Shown here piece after piece: positions 20,406 through 32,919 of a DNA stretch of 64,000 nt. The notes beneath the pieces are model-generated. The model did not search any database. It had not been told where the DNA came from and saw nothing but the letters and a program-made list of their open reading frames with translations. The position numbers were made by a program, and so were the translations under genes. The stretch covers positions 744,001-808,000 of the forward strand of contig JAYXKI010000015.1 in NCBI GenBank assembly GCA_037892935.1, written 5' to 3'. How positions within the stretch are numbered: the first letter of the stretch is position 1; the number at the start of each line of letters is the position of its first letter. The DNA comes from Phlebopus portentosus (taxonomy: Eukaryota > Basidiomycota > Agaricomycetes > Boletales > Boletinellaceae).

Positions 20406-23400
20406 ATGAAGGAGCAAACCCACTTCGCCTTGCAAGGTTCGCAGTCTTCTCTTGTCAACTCATTCTTCTCTTAATTGACAGCCCTGCAGTCGTTCGTGTC
20501 CATGGTGCCTCGAGTCGGGCAAAAGATACCGAAGCTTATGTAGAAATAAAGCTGGCCAAGTCTGTCCGCAAGACGGGGATTCTGAATGATGAGGGAGAAC
20601 CCGCCTGGAACTGGACGATGACCTTGTGAGTTCTACTTACAGTATATACCTTTTGTTGCTCAGTCCGAAGCAGTCCGAAGCTTGAAACAGCTTCCGTTTT
20701 CAAGATCCGTCTCAAAGAAATAAGGAAGATTGGTCTGCATGATCTCGTTGGTCAGGCCGAAGTCAATGTCGATGAGCTATTGGCTAATTCTGGTGGGGAT
20801 AGTAGTGAGTTCGGAGATAATTCTGGAGTTCGGAACTGATATGCTTGACAAGCCCGGGTTGTTCTCTTTGCACCTACGAGTCTTCTGTCAAATCGCAAAC
20901 AGCCATCATCGATGGGCAGGATTGACCTTCATCTCAAGAAAGTTGATGCTCTGAACCGTGCGAAAATCGAGATCGAGACAGCTGAGAAGAGTGCAGAACA
21001 AATCCGAACGTTGGCAAACAAGACAGACTCTACCATGGAGGTTATCGGAACAGTCACCGAAGCGGCAGATGTGATAATCGACATGGTTGATACTATTGCG
21101 AAAGTCAGTCTACTTCTTATAGTACAAGCCTGGAATGCCGCTGACACTTCTTCAAGATCCATCCCATCTTCGATGTGTCATGGCAGGCGACCTCAGCTTT
21201 ATACAAGGTGGGTCCAGATATGATCCACGACACCCTTACCTGCGATTTATTGTACCACGCAGCTTGTATCTCAGCAGCTCCATACGGACCAAGAGCTGAT
21301 CGATCTGGTGGATAAAATGCAAGCGGCGTTCAAATTCTCGACAGAGGCGGGGAACTTAGATGATAAGACGGAGACGCTGAAGCCCATAGTGAAGGATTTG
21401 CTCAATCAGACTGTTGAGTGTTCACGCTTTGTTCAGAAGTACACCGAGCACAATTTCTTCGGTACGTCTGTTTCTTGGCTGTCTCTGTAGAGACTAAACT
21501 TCCGTCATAGGCCGAATGGGTAGACTGGGGAGCAGACGAACACTCAGTGACTATTCAGCACGCTTCGTCGATCTCAGAAAAGAGCTGGACTCGGTCATTG
21601 GCTTGAATACGGCGAAAGAAGTCCTTGATATCAGTACGTTTCATTCATATCATATGCTTCACTCTCCTGATCCTTTGCGATATAGAGTTACAGCAACAGC
21701 TGGAAGCGTTACTGGAGCCATCCAAGTCGGATCTGTCCCGTGCATCCGAGCGACCTCGATGTCTTGATGGAACGCGTCGGGAATGCTTAGACCTGATCAT
21801 GGACTTCGTTTTCGCCGAGACGTCTCCAAATGTTAGTTGGCTCACCGGAGCTGCCGGATCCGGAAAAAGTACCATTGCTACGACCGTTTTCGATAAATGT
21901 GAAGCGGAAAGGTATCAACCTGTCTATATGTTCTTCGAACGGGAGAAGAGTGATCCGAGCTCCGTCATTCGTACTCTTGCGTACTTGCTATCGATACTCC
22001 ATCCCTCCATTGCACGGCACATCCTTGGGGTCCTCGAACTTAACAAGAACATATGCAAAACCACAATAAAGAACCAGTTCGATAAGCTCATATTAGGGCC
22101 TCTTCTTGATACCGCAAGTTTGGTGGAAGGAACAATTGTTGTTATTCTGGATGCATTGGATGAATGCGGTAGTGTTGAACAACGTTGCGACTTGTTGCAA
22201 TTACTCAAGACTGGTTTCACGGAACTTCCGCCCAAAGTTCGCATCCTAGTGACCAGTCGTCCTGAAGGGGATATTATGGGAGAGCTACCGAAAAGCGATC
22301 GTATTCGACATATTGAACTCGATCATGGAACGAAGGAAAGTCGACGTGATGTCGATCTCTACATCCGACAGGAGATGCAGAGAGCACTCGGTAAGCGAGT
22401 CCCAAAGGGGAAGACCTGGGACGATAGTCTTCGAGTGCTCTGCGATGCTGCAGACGGACTTTTCATCTGGGCATCTACGGCGGTCAAGATGGTGTCTAGT
22501 CCTGGCGACCGACGACGGAACCTACAACAACTTGTGGACGACATTCCATCACTTGGCGATCATGGCCTCTACGGTCTTTATGCAACCGCATTGAAGGGGT
22601 CAGGAATCTGGCAGTCAAATCTGAAAGACGTTGGCACGGCCGTCCTGGGACTCATCCTGGTTGCAAAAGAATCTTTGGCAGGTGCAGTTATTGAAGCCTT
22701 CCTCGGACTCGAAGAGGATACGGTGAATCTCATATTGAGTCAACTTCAATCTGTTATCTCATACGAGCCCGGGAGACCGGTTCGACTGCACCACGCGTCG
22801 TTCGCCGACTATCTACTGTCATCACAAAGATTCGACGACAAACCATGGCACATCCACGAGAGAGCGCAGAAGCAAACCGTGACCGAGAGGTGTTTCAATA
22901 TAATGGCGGAGAATTACATCTCAACATGTGTGATATTGAATCGTCGTTCCTTCGCAACTCTGGAATTCCAAAGCTCGACGAACGTATCATGGACAAGATC
23001 CCTCCACACGTAGACTATGCTTGTCGCTTCTGGGCGGTGCATTTACAGGAACTCGAGTGGTCAGACGGCTTGACGGCGGTGCGGGACAGGCTAAAGGTTT
23101 TTGCAACCGTTCATCTCTTATACTGGCTTGAAGTTCTGTCCTTGACCGGATACTTCATTCGAGTTGCCGGTCGAGCTCTGTATGTCGCCAGTTCGTGGAC
23201 CACGGTCGGTGATTCTTTGCAAGCTATTGTCAATTTTGCTCATGTTTCCCTAGCTGATTGAGGCGGAGTTGTCGTCTTTCCTGTGGACCGCGTATAGACT
23301 GGCCGTTGTTTTTGAGTACCCGATCTCGCAAAGCGCCCCTCAGATATATCTATCTGCGATATTCCTTTGGAAATGTGAATCGCTGATTGCAGACCATTTT

Positions 23401-25628
23401 TCGGAAAGTCATCCGGTCGTCAAAGTAGGTAGGTTCGGAGTAAGGACTCCAGGTCAGTGCATCAAGGTCTTGAAGGGGCACACAGACGTAGTCAGTTCGG
23501 TAACGGTCTCCCTTGACGGGGAGCGTATCGCATCTAGTTCTTCTGATAAGACGATTCGCGTCTGGAGTGCCTTCAGCGGCGAGCTCATATCGGGACCGTT
23601 TGAAGCAGAAAATGTAATCCGGTCCGTCGCGTTCTCCCCAGACGCGAACCAGGTCGTGTCAGGCTTTGAGGACGGGACGATACACGTTTGGGGTGTCGAC
23701 ACTGGCAACGTCGTTTCTGGTCCGCTCAAGACAGGCGACTCCCCAGTCACGTCGGTTGCATTTTTTCCTGATGGCAAACGTGTCATCTCAGTTTCTATGA
23801 GTGGGAAGTTATTTTATTCCGAGAATGGCGAGCTCGTCACGGTGCAATTTGAGGACGATATGGACGTCGACTTCCATGAGGTCACGGCGGACGGGAAGTA
23901 TGTCTTGGGCTCTAGAAACGGTATGATTGGCATTTGGGATGCCAGCACCGGGAAGCAAGTCTCGGCCCCGTTCAATGTAGGCAGAGTGCATTCAATGACT
24001 GTCTCATCAGACGGAAAGCATCTCGCGACAGGTTCTGGAGGTGGAATCTGCATTTGGAACGTTCACAACGGTGAACTCGTAAAAGAACTTTTCCACGTAG
24101 ACCACGTCTTCTCCGTCGCGTTCTCTCCGGATGGGGAACGTGTCGTTTCTGATGAAGTTGCCATCTGGGATATACAAAGTGGACAGCGCGTCTGGGGTCC
24201 ATTAAAGAAACGCAGCAGGTCACTTGTTACATTTTCACTCCAGACGGTAAACGGGTCATCTCGGGGTCAAACGATTGCACCATTTGCATTTGGGATGTAC
24301 GCGGAGCCGAGATCGCGTCAGGTGGATTCGAGGCGCACACAGGAGAAGTTAGATCTGTCGCGTTCTGTCCTGATGGAAAACGCATCGTGTCAGGCTCCAA
24401 TGATAACACGATCCGTATCTGGGAGGCCGACAGCGGCAAACATCTCACTAGTACTGGTCCTTTCGAGGGCCACACGGACAGTGTCCATTCGGTGGCATTC
24501 TCGCCCGACGACAAATGCGTCATCTCAGGCTCATTGGACGGGACGATTCGCGTTTGGAACGCCGAGAGCGGCGAGCTCCTTGCAGGTCCATTTGAAGCAC
24601 ACTTAGGGAGGGCAGGATACACCCGGAGTAACAGCAACGGCGAGCTCATCACAGGAGGATATAGAGGATACTTTCCCCGTGACCGCGTCACTTTGGTCGC
24701 GTTCTCTCCGGACGGGAAATACTTCGTATCATCCTCCTGCGATGATACCATTTTCATCCGGGATGTTGACAGCGGCAGGCTTGTATCCGGTCCGTTCAAG
24801 GGACATACATCGTGGGTCTATTCGGTGGCATGCTCGCCGGATGGCAAGCGTGTCGTGTCTGGCTCCAGTGATACGATGGTATGCATCTGGAGTGTGAACA
24901 GTGGCGGGCTCGTCTTGCACCCGCTCAACGGGCACACGGGTACTGTTCGGTCAGTCGTGTTCTCACCGAATGGGAAACTCATCGCGTCGGGTTCTGATGA
25001 TGAGACAATTCGTATATGGGATGCTGGTACCGGCGAGCTCGTATCGAGGCCGTTGAAAGGACACAGATGGAGCGTCATGTCGGTTTGTTTCTCGCCAGAT
25101 GGCAAGTGCGTCGTCTCAGGCTCCGGGGATGGGACTATTTGCATCTGGGGTGCCGACACCGGGGAGCTCATTCTGGGGCCTCTCGAGGGGCATACAAGCG
25201 GCATTTGGTCAGTCGCAGTATCACCGGATGGGACGTGCGTCGTGTCGGGATCCCGGGATAACACGATTCGCTTCTGGGATGCGAGTGCCGGAAGCATCAC
25301 TCCAGGATCCGGCGGGAGGTTTGCAAAGGGGACCGTGGCAACCCCCTCGTCGTCCCTCCGAGTAGATACGCATACAGGCTCAAATGACCAAGGTACTGGC
25401 CCAGCGGCCTCCAGGGAACGCACACTCTTAAACTGGTCGCTGTCCGAAGATGGCTGGGTGAAAGGCGAAGGAGGCGAGTTGCTGACGTGGATACCGGAGG
25501 ATATGCGTAGTGCGCTCTGGAGACCGCGGAACACTGCTTTCATCGGTCAGTTTTCGATGAAGCTGGACTTGCAGAATTCCCCGCTGGGCGAGAACTGGAC
25601 GAAAGGCTATCATCCCAATCAGCCTTGA
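20406..25628 (+). pseudogene. C2-NACHT-WD40 NOD-like receptor, copy A, two frameshifts
   Basis: First copy of a tandem pair. The exon plan matches copy B: ATG 20406, C2-like domain (20490-20800), helical bundle region, NACHT with P-loop GAAGSGKST near 21850 and Walker B VVILDALDECG near 22145, then WD40 repeats. Aligned with copy B, one base is missing near 22913 (GAGAATTACAT here, GAGAAACTGCAT in B), which shifts the frame; the true frame resumes in 22914-23205, crosses an intron with a GTCGGT donor, and continues from 23254. A second shift of net 4 nt lies near 24200-24235 inside the sixth or seventh WD repeat. After it the frame runs clean to the stop at 25628, ending with the same LLTWIPEDMR tail as copy B. 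Such proteins are thought to act as fungal immune or incompatibility sensors. As it stands the first shift would truncate the protein after NACHT. Confidence 0.85.
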
Positions 25629-26267
25629 ACGTGGTAAGATCTCTTGTTCTATCGTTATTGTCATGTTTGTTCCGTATTATGTATCTTTCACACTCTGTCT
25701 CGCATTGCTGTACTAGTCGTTTTCCCGGTTTTGTAGAACTTAATGTGATCAGTACGCTTTCGTTGATCGCCAATCTGAACATACTGTGGATAGAATCCTT
25801 CACTGCGTGTGCGCCCACGTTTAAATGGTTCGATTAGGGAGGCAAACGGACTCAGCGTGAGATGCGATGGTATTTAGGCAATAGGGTGACGACTTGAAGT
25901 TCGATCTGGAGAAATCCGTTGGGTTGGGATATCTGTCATCCTCAGATCAACTCAGGCGACTGTACTGACGTGGGCCAGCTGCCTCGACTGCCTTCTCTCC
26001 AGGCTATTCTTGCCGCATTCTTTATCACAGGTACGAGCCGCTACCGTTCCGTCAGCGCTTTGGGGAATTCTTTACTCGGACATGAGTAGATGAAGGCTCA
26101 TCTTATCTTATGTCGTCAATTATACATGACCGCGCTGCACATATACAATGTAACGGGATTTTGTAATTCTTCTCCTCATTGCTTAGCATCATAACGATGG
26201 TTGTTTGGCACCAACCCGCTCTCTTCTCTTCTTATAGCCATTGTTCTCTTCAACTACTAGCCAGAAG
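25629..26267. other. Duplicated 3' flank of receptor copy A
   Basis: The sequence after the stop resembles the sequence after copy B (32920 onward): both have CTTGTTCTAT, a TTGCNNTACT(A/G)GTCGTTTCC word and later GGAGAAATCCG / CTTTG(G/A)(G/A)GAATTC(T/A)T words (near 25908 and 26053 here; 33680 and 33915 in B). No gene was recognised. Confidence 0.5.
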
Positions 26268-26957
26268 ATGTCCTCGAAGATCCTCACGAAAACTTGTCCT
26301 CGGGTATTTAAAGCAATACGAGCCTGCCGATCCCATCTGCGAGACATGGGTTGACGAGAATGAGAAGACAGGAGCGCGGGGTACGTTCTAGACTTCTTTC
26401 AAGTGATTTCAATGCTAATGTAAACTCAAGAGCAGCGCAACCTGCCTCCGGGACTTTCGAAGCGTGATTGCTAAGATCCTTCGCAAAGTCAAGAACGGTG
26501 CTCACGGAATTGGTAAGGGCTTCTGGTTTTGCGGGATGTGATTCAGGTGGTTCTTCGTGTAAAGATTATACCTGTTGTTGGAGGTGTTGCCGATGCGTTG
26601 TTGAATTACATGCCGGCTGTCCGGAAGGCGAAGCAAGCTGAGTACGTAGTACACTCTCAGCTGTACTCTTCACTGGGCCCATAATATTGATCTGTACTTA
26701 CTATAGAATTCCCAACTGACTTCTGCGCTGCATGCTCCTTAATAATACTTCTTCGGCAGGTGTAGGCCTCGTTCCGTTTGTCCGGACCGTAGGTATATCA
26801 GCAGACGAAGCTGACTCCCGCAATGCCGTCCTCCTGGAAGAGTTCTCAATGGTCAGAAAGCCCAAGCGGAAGATAGCGGAGAAGGGCAAGGTAGCCGAAG
26901 GGAAGGGGGAGGATCTACAGGATATGAAGCATGGAACGAGGATGCTGAGGCGGGTAA
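26268..26957 (+). pseudogene. DUF4112-like small membrane protein gene, decayed
   Basis: Pieces in order read MSSKILTKT, KQYEPADPICETWVDE, QRNLPPGLSKRD, AKILRKVKNGAH, IIPVVGGVADALLNYM, RKAKQAE, IPN-stop-LLRCMLLNN, SAGVGLVPFV and SRNAVLLEEF. That is the order and style of fungal DUF4112 proteins (Lys-rich N-terminus, PVVGD-type turn, two membrane-near helices). The frame shifts between KILTKT and KQYEP, between SKRD and AKIL, and again before VVLRV. A TGA replaces the expected Trp after IPN (about 26713). Introns near 26380-26430 and 26642-26705 keep GT-AG borders. It lies between the two receptor copies and was partly duplicated with them. Confidence 0.65.
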
Positions 26958-27764
26958 GAAGTAATCACGTATACGTGTGTATTATTTTTTCATATATCTT
27001 ATTCTTTTATATGATGATTGAAGTTGAGGTAGTTTGACTGTGATTCTAAGCTATTTCAGTTACATTCTAACTGTGGCACATATGGAGTATGATACTTTTC
27101 TACCTTGATGTTTTGCTGATTTTCGAGAATTTTAATATCGTGTACCAGTGGGAATTTTCTTTGCCAAAGCTGCCGATCATCATCTGTACTTCCGCAGCCG
27201 ATCTGGTTCGGAAATGTCCGGTTTACCCACGGCTGATGTTAGTTGTTGTGTATTCAATTCCCCTCCGATAGCTTATCTTTTGATGCCCGTGTAGGCTTCA
27301 TCTGGGAAACAATTCATATTGCGAGACAAGGGCAGTGCTGTTTGTAGAAAGACGGTACATGTGAGCATGCGGTGAGCCATTGTGTTGGTTGAATAAGCAC
27401 TCCGTCTGACTTTAGTAGCAGGTAAATTTCGTCTCAACCTTCCACCGATGCTGAGTGCTTACTAGTACTGCCTTCCACAGCCCAAGCCTGAATCTGTCTA
27501 ATCCACCTCTATCTATTGACATTGTCAAAATGTCTCTAGACCTCCACACCACAGGTGCATTGCATAGCAGTCGCCTAAATTGCACTACTTAGATGCCTGC
27601 TCTTGAATTGAATGAATCCGGTTCATTAATCAAAGAAGTACGATGGTGTGGAAAAACGCTTATGACACTATCAAACACGAGGACATCCCGTGAATTAATT
27701 GCTTCGTTTGATTTGCGTCTGGAATAAAAGACGGGACTGCTCATTCAAGGAGCGGAACCCCAGC
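26958..27764. other. Upstream region of receptor copy B
   Basis: AT-rich DNA with no gene recognised. From about 27270 it resembles the DNA before copy A (for example TTCATATTGCGA and CACTCCGTCTGACT words), so it is the copied promoter region of the receptor. Confidence 0.4.
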
Positions 27765-30700
27765 ATGGAGGAGCGAAACCACTTTGCCTTGCAAGGTCCT
27801 CAACGTTCCCTTGTTTTCCATCTTTCATTAACTGACAACCCTGCAGTCATCCGCGTCCATGGTGCCTCGAATCACGCAAAAGATGCCACATTTTATGTGG
27901 AAGTGAAATTCACCAAGGCTGTCCGTAAAACGGGGATTCTGAATGATGAGGGAGAACCCGTGTGGAATGGCACGTTTACATTGTGAGTTCTGCCTGCAGT
28001 ACAAACATCCCTTTGGTTACTCAGTGCGAAGCAGTTCGAAGCATGAAGTAGCTTCCGTTTTCAAGATCCGTCTGAAAAAAGTGAGAAAGCTCGGTCCTGA
28101 TGATCTCGTTGGCGAGGCCGAAGTCGTTGTCGACGAGCTGTTGGCCGATTCTGGAAAGGATAATGGTGAGATCAAAGTCAAGATCAGAATTTGTTCTTAA
28201 CGTGCCTGTGTAGTCCGAGTTAGTGTCTTTTCACCGACACGTTTCCTGTCGAGTCGCAAACGGCAATCGTCGACCGGAAGTATTCATCTTCATCTGAAGA
28301 CCGTAGATGCACTGGAACGCGCAAAAATTGAGATCGTTACCGCAGAGAAGAGTACGGAAGGAATCCGAGCACTGACAAATAAGACAAACTCCGCGGCGGA
28401 GGCTGTTGGACCTATAATCGAAGCGGCAGATGTGATGATCGATATGGTCGATAATATTGCGCAGGTCAGTCAATTTCTTTCAGGTCCGGATACCCGCTGA
28501 TACCTCATCAAGATACACCCTCTCTTCAATGTGTCATGGCAAGCGACCTCGGCTTTATACAAGGTACGCATAGATATCATGCACGGTACCTTTTTCTTGC
28601 GACTGATTGTACCCTGCAGCTTGTATCTCAGCAACTCCATACAGACTCAGAGCTGATCGATTTAGTGGGGAAGATGAGAATGTCTTTCGATTTCTCGAAG
28701 GAGACGAGTGACATAGACGACAAGACGAAGATGCTCAAACCCATAATGAAGAATTTATTGAGTGAGACTGCCGAGTGCTCTCGGTTTGTACAAGAATACG
28801 CCAAGTATGGCTTCCTGGGTAAGCACAATCCTCGACTGTTTCCACACGTAAAATAACCTTCCACCTAGGTCGAATGAGTAAATTAGGCAGCGGTCAAAAG
28901 ATTCGTGATTACTCAACACGCTTTGTTGAGTGCAGAAAAGAGCTGGACTCGGTCATTGGCTTGAATACGGCCAAAGAAGTCCTTGATATCAGTACGTCTC
29001 AATCATGTCATGCACTCCACCCTCCTGATCTTTTGCGATGTAGAATCGCAGCAACAACTAGAAGTATTGTTGGACCCGTCTAAATCGGATCCTTCCCGTG
29101 TATCGGAGCGACCTCGATGTCTTGATGGAACGCGCCAGGAATACTTGGATCCGATCATGGAGTTCCTCTTTTCTGAGACGTCTCCAAACATTCTTTGGCT
29201 CACCGGAGCTGCTGGTTCAGGAAAAAGCACCATTGCAGTGACTGCTTCAGACAACTGCGGCGTGAAAACATGCCCACCTGCGCATATGTTTTTCGAACGG
29301 GAGAAGAGCGATCCGAGTTCTGTTGTTCGCTCTATCGCATATATGCTCGCGTTACACCATCCCTCCATTTCGGGGTATATCCTTGGAGCCCTCAAAGCAA
29401 ACAAGACCATATGCAGTAGCACGACGGAAAATCAATTCGAAAAACTGCTTCTAGAACCTCTCCATGCAACCGCAAATTCGGTGGAGGGCCCGATTGTCGT
29501 TATACTTGATGCATTGGATGAATGCGGGAGCGTGGAACAACGTCGTGGCTTGCTGCATTTGCTCAAGACTAGTTTCACGGTTCTTCCGCCGAAGGTTCGC
29601 ATCCTAGTGACCAGTCGTCCCGAAGGGGATATCATGGAAGATCTGCCGCAAAATGAATGTATTCGACATATCGAACTGGAACATGGAACCAAGGAAGGTC
29701 GGCATGACGTTGATCTTTACATACGACATGAGATGACGAAAGCACTCGGAAAACGAGTGCCTAAAGGGAAGGCCTGGGACGACAGTCTCCAAGTGCTCTG
29801 TGATGCCGCGGACGGACTTTTCATTTGGGCATCGACTGCGGCGAAAATGGTGCAAGGTGCTGTTAACCCGAGACGGAGCCTAGAAAAGCTCGCAGATGAT
29901 GTTCAATCAGTAGGCGGTAATGGCACCGATAGTTTGTATGCGACGATTCTCAAGGGCTCAGGAATCTGGGAGGATAATGCGGACTCAAAGGATGAAGGCA
30001 CAGCAATTCTGGGGCTTATCTTAGTCTCGAAGGAAGCTATGACCGATGCCATTATCGAAGTCTTTCTCGGCCTTGAAGAGGACACGGTGGATTTCATATT
30101 AAGGCGCCTTCGATCCGTAGTCTCGTACGAGCCCGGGAGCCCAATTCGACTGCACCACGCGTCTTTCGCCGACTATCTATTGTCATCAGGGAGGTCCGGG
30201 AAGGAGCCATGGCACATCGACGAGGTTAGGCAAAAGCAAGCTGTGGCTGAGCGGTGTTTCGACATCATGGCAGAGAAACTGCATTTCAACATATGTGGTA
30301 TCGAATCGTCGTTCCTCCGCAACTCTGAGATTCCCAAGCTTGACGAACGTATCGCGGACAAGATCCCTCCACACCTAAACTACGCTTGTCGCTTCTGGGC
30401 GGTGCACTTACACGAACTCGAGTGGTCAGACAGGTTGCCTGCAGTGCGGGACAAGTTGAAAGTCTTTGCTACTGTTCACCTCTTGTACTGGCTCGAAGTC
30501 CTATCCTTAACTGGATGCTTTATTCGGATTGCAAGTCGAGCTCTGTATATAGCCAGTTCGTGGACCACGGTTGGTGGTTCTTCACAAGTCCTTGACAATT
30601 TTGCTTATGTTCCTATAGTCGATTGATTCGGAATTATCGTCTTTCCTGTGGACCGCGTATAGACTGGTCGCTACTTTCGAGTACCCGATCTCGCAGTGTG

Positions 30701-32919
30701 CTCCTCATATCTATTTATCTGCAATATCTCTTTGGAAAGGGGAATCGCTCATTGCGGATCACTATTCAGTAACGCATCCAGTCATCAAAGTAGGCAGATT
30801 AGGAACAAGGACTCCAGGCCAGTGCATCAAGACCTTGAATGGGCACACAGGGTGGATCACATCGATATCTGCCTCTCCTGACGGGGAGCACATAGCATCT
30901 AGTTCTTACGATCAGACGGTTCGTGTCTGGAGTGCATTCAGCGGCGAGCTCATATCGGGTCCGTTTGAAGTGAACAGTGCGGTCGCGTCCGTCGCCTTTT
31001 CCCCGGACGGAAAACAGGTAGTGTCAGGTTCTGGTGGAGGGAAGATCCACATTTGGGATGTCGAGACGGGCAATCTCGTCTCTGGTCCGCTCAAGACGGG
31101 CAAACACTCGGTCGTCGCGGTCGCCTTTTCTCAGGACGGAAAACGTGTCACCTTAATTTGCGATGGGAGGGTCTTTTATTATGAGAATGGCGATCTCGTC
31201 TGTGCAAAGTTTGAGAACGACAAGCGCATCAAGTTTCACGGAGTCTCGTCGGACGGGAAGTATGTCTCAGGTTCTATAAGTAGCATGATTGGTGTTTGGG
31301 ACACTCGTACCGGGAAGCGCATCTCGGCTCCGATCAAAGCAGGCTATGTAAGATCAGTGGCTGCCTCGCAGCCCTCGCCAGACGGGAAGTATCTCGCGAC
31401 GGGTGGAGAATATGGGTTGATCTGCATCTGGAACGTTGACAGCGGCGAACTCGTCTCTGGACCTTTCTTTGACAAGGGTCTTGTCAGCTCCGTAGCATTC
31501 TCAGCGGATGGCAACCATGTCGTCTCAAGCGGGAGTGAAATTGCCGTCTGGGATGTCGACTGCAGAAAGTGCATCTGGTGTCCATTCAATGAACATACGG
31601 AATATACTACTTCAGTTATTTTCACTCCAGACGGGAAACGGGTCATCTCTGGTTCACGAGATACTATTCGCATTTGGGACATAGTACGTACCAATATCGT
31701 GTCGGGTGTATTCGAGGCGCACACAAGACCAGTCAGATTAGTTTCGTTCTCCCCTGATGGGAAACGCATCGTCTCAGGCTCTTGGGATCACACCATCCGT
31801 ACCTGGGACGCCGACAGCGGCGAACATCTCTTGGATCCTTTCAAGGACATTACACTCGGAGTCTGTTTGGTGATATTCTCGCCAGGTGGTAAACACGTCA
31901 TCTCAGGCTGTTCGGATAACAATATTCGCATTTGGGACGCCGACAGTGACAGACTAATATTGGGTCCACTGTATGCAGACAGCGTCTGGTCAATTGCGGT
32001 CTCTACCGATGGAAAACGCATCGTCTCGGGCTCCAAGCACGGCTTCATTCGCATCTGGGATACTGACAGCGGCAGGCTTGTGTCCGATCCGTTCGAAGGG
32101 CACAAGGCAAGTATCCAGTCGGTGGCGTTTTCGCCAGACGGCAAGCGTGTCGTCTCAGGGTCCCTGGATAAGACCATTTGCATCTGGGATGCGGATAGAG
32201 GCGAGCTCGTCCTGGACCCGCTCAAGGGGCACACAAGTGAGGTGCGGTCGATTGCGTTCTCTCCGGACGAGCGCATCGTATCGGGTTCTGGCGATGCGGC
32301 AATATGTATTTGGGATGCCGGGACCGGCGAGCTCATCTCGGGGCCGCTCAAAGGACACTCGCTGGGCGTTACGTCTGTTGTATTCTCTCCAGATGGCAGG
32401 TTCGTTGTCTCAGGCTCCGAGGATTCGACCATTTGCGTCTGGGTTGTCGACACTGGTGAGCTCGTCTCGGACCCACTCAAAGGGCACACAGGCCCTGTCT
32501 GGTCAGTCGCAATATCACCGGATGGGACGCGCGTCGTGTCGGGTTCTGAGGACAAGACCATTCGTATTTGGGATGTGGACGGTGAAAGTATCATTCCAGG
32601 ACGCGGCGAAAGGCTTGCAAAAAGGAACGCGACGTTCCACCAAGCAGATACACATGCAGGCTCAAATGACCAAGGTACTGGGCCAGCAGCCTCCAGGGAA
32701 CGTGTACTCTCAAATTGGACGCTGTCCAAAGATGGCTGGGTGAAGGGCAAAGGAGGCGAGTTGCTGACATGGATACCGGAGGATATGCGCCAAACGCTAT
32801 GGCGGCCCCGCAATATGGCTGTTTTCAGTTGCAAGTTCTCGACGAAGCTGGATTTACTGAATTCCCCGCTAGGGGAGAACTGGGCGAAAGGATATCCCAA
32901 GCAACCCTCTACGCGATAG
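27765..32919 (+). CDS. C2-NACHT-WD40 NOD-like receptor, copy B, intact
   Basis: Nine exons (27765-27795, 27847-27982, 28032-28165, 28214-28464, 28513-28563, 28620-28818, 28869-28991, 29044-30569, 30619-32919) sum to 4752 nt, exactly 1584 codons, 1583 aa. Residues about 11-110 form a C2-like beta domain (VIRVHGASNH start). About 115-310 are amphipathic helices (ALERAKIEIVTAEKS to TAKEVLDI), the position where fungal receptors often carry a membrane-acting bundle. NACHT follows: P-loop GAAGSGKST near 362, Walker B VVILDALDECG near 460, LVTSRPEGDI. From about 888 there are 14 WD40 units, enough for two seven-bladed propellers, then a conserved tail LLTWIPEDMR. Such STAND proteins are believed to sense non-self ligands through the repeats and oligomerise through NACHT. 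The exon 8 donor is GTTGGT, inferred from frame and from copy A. Confidence 0.88.

Noticed and set aside
23454..25543. Long minus-strand frames opposite the WD40 repeats (also 31344-32900)
   Set aside because: Mirror images of the repeated WD40 coding strand; Ser/Pro-rich shadow translations.
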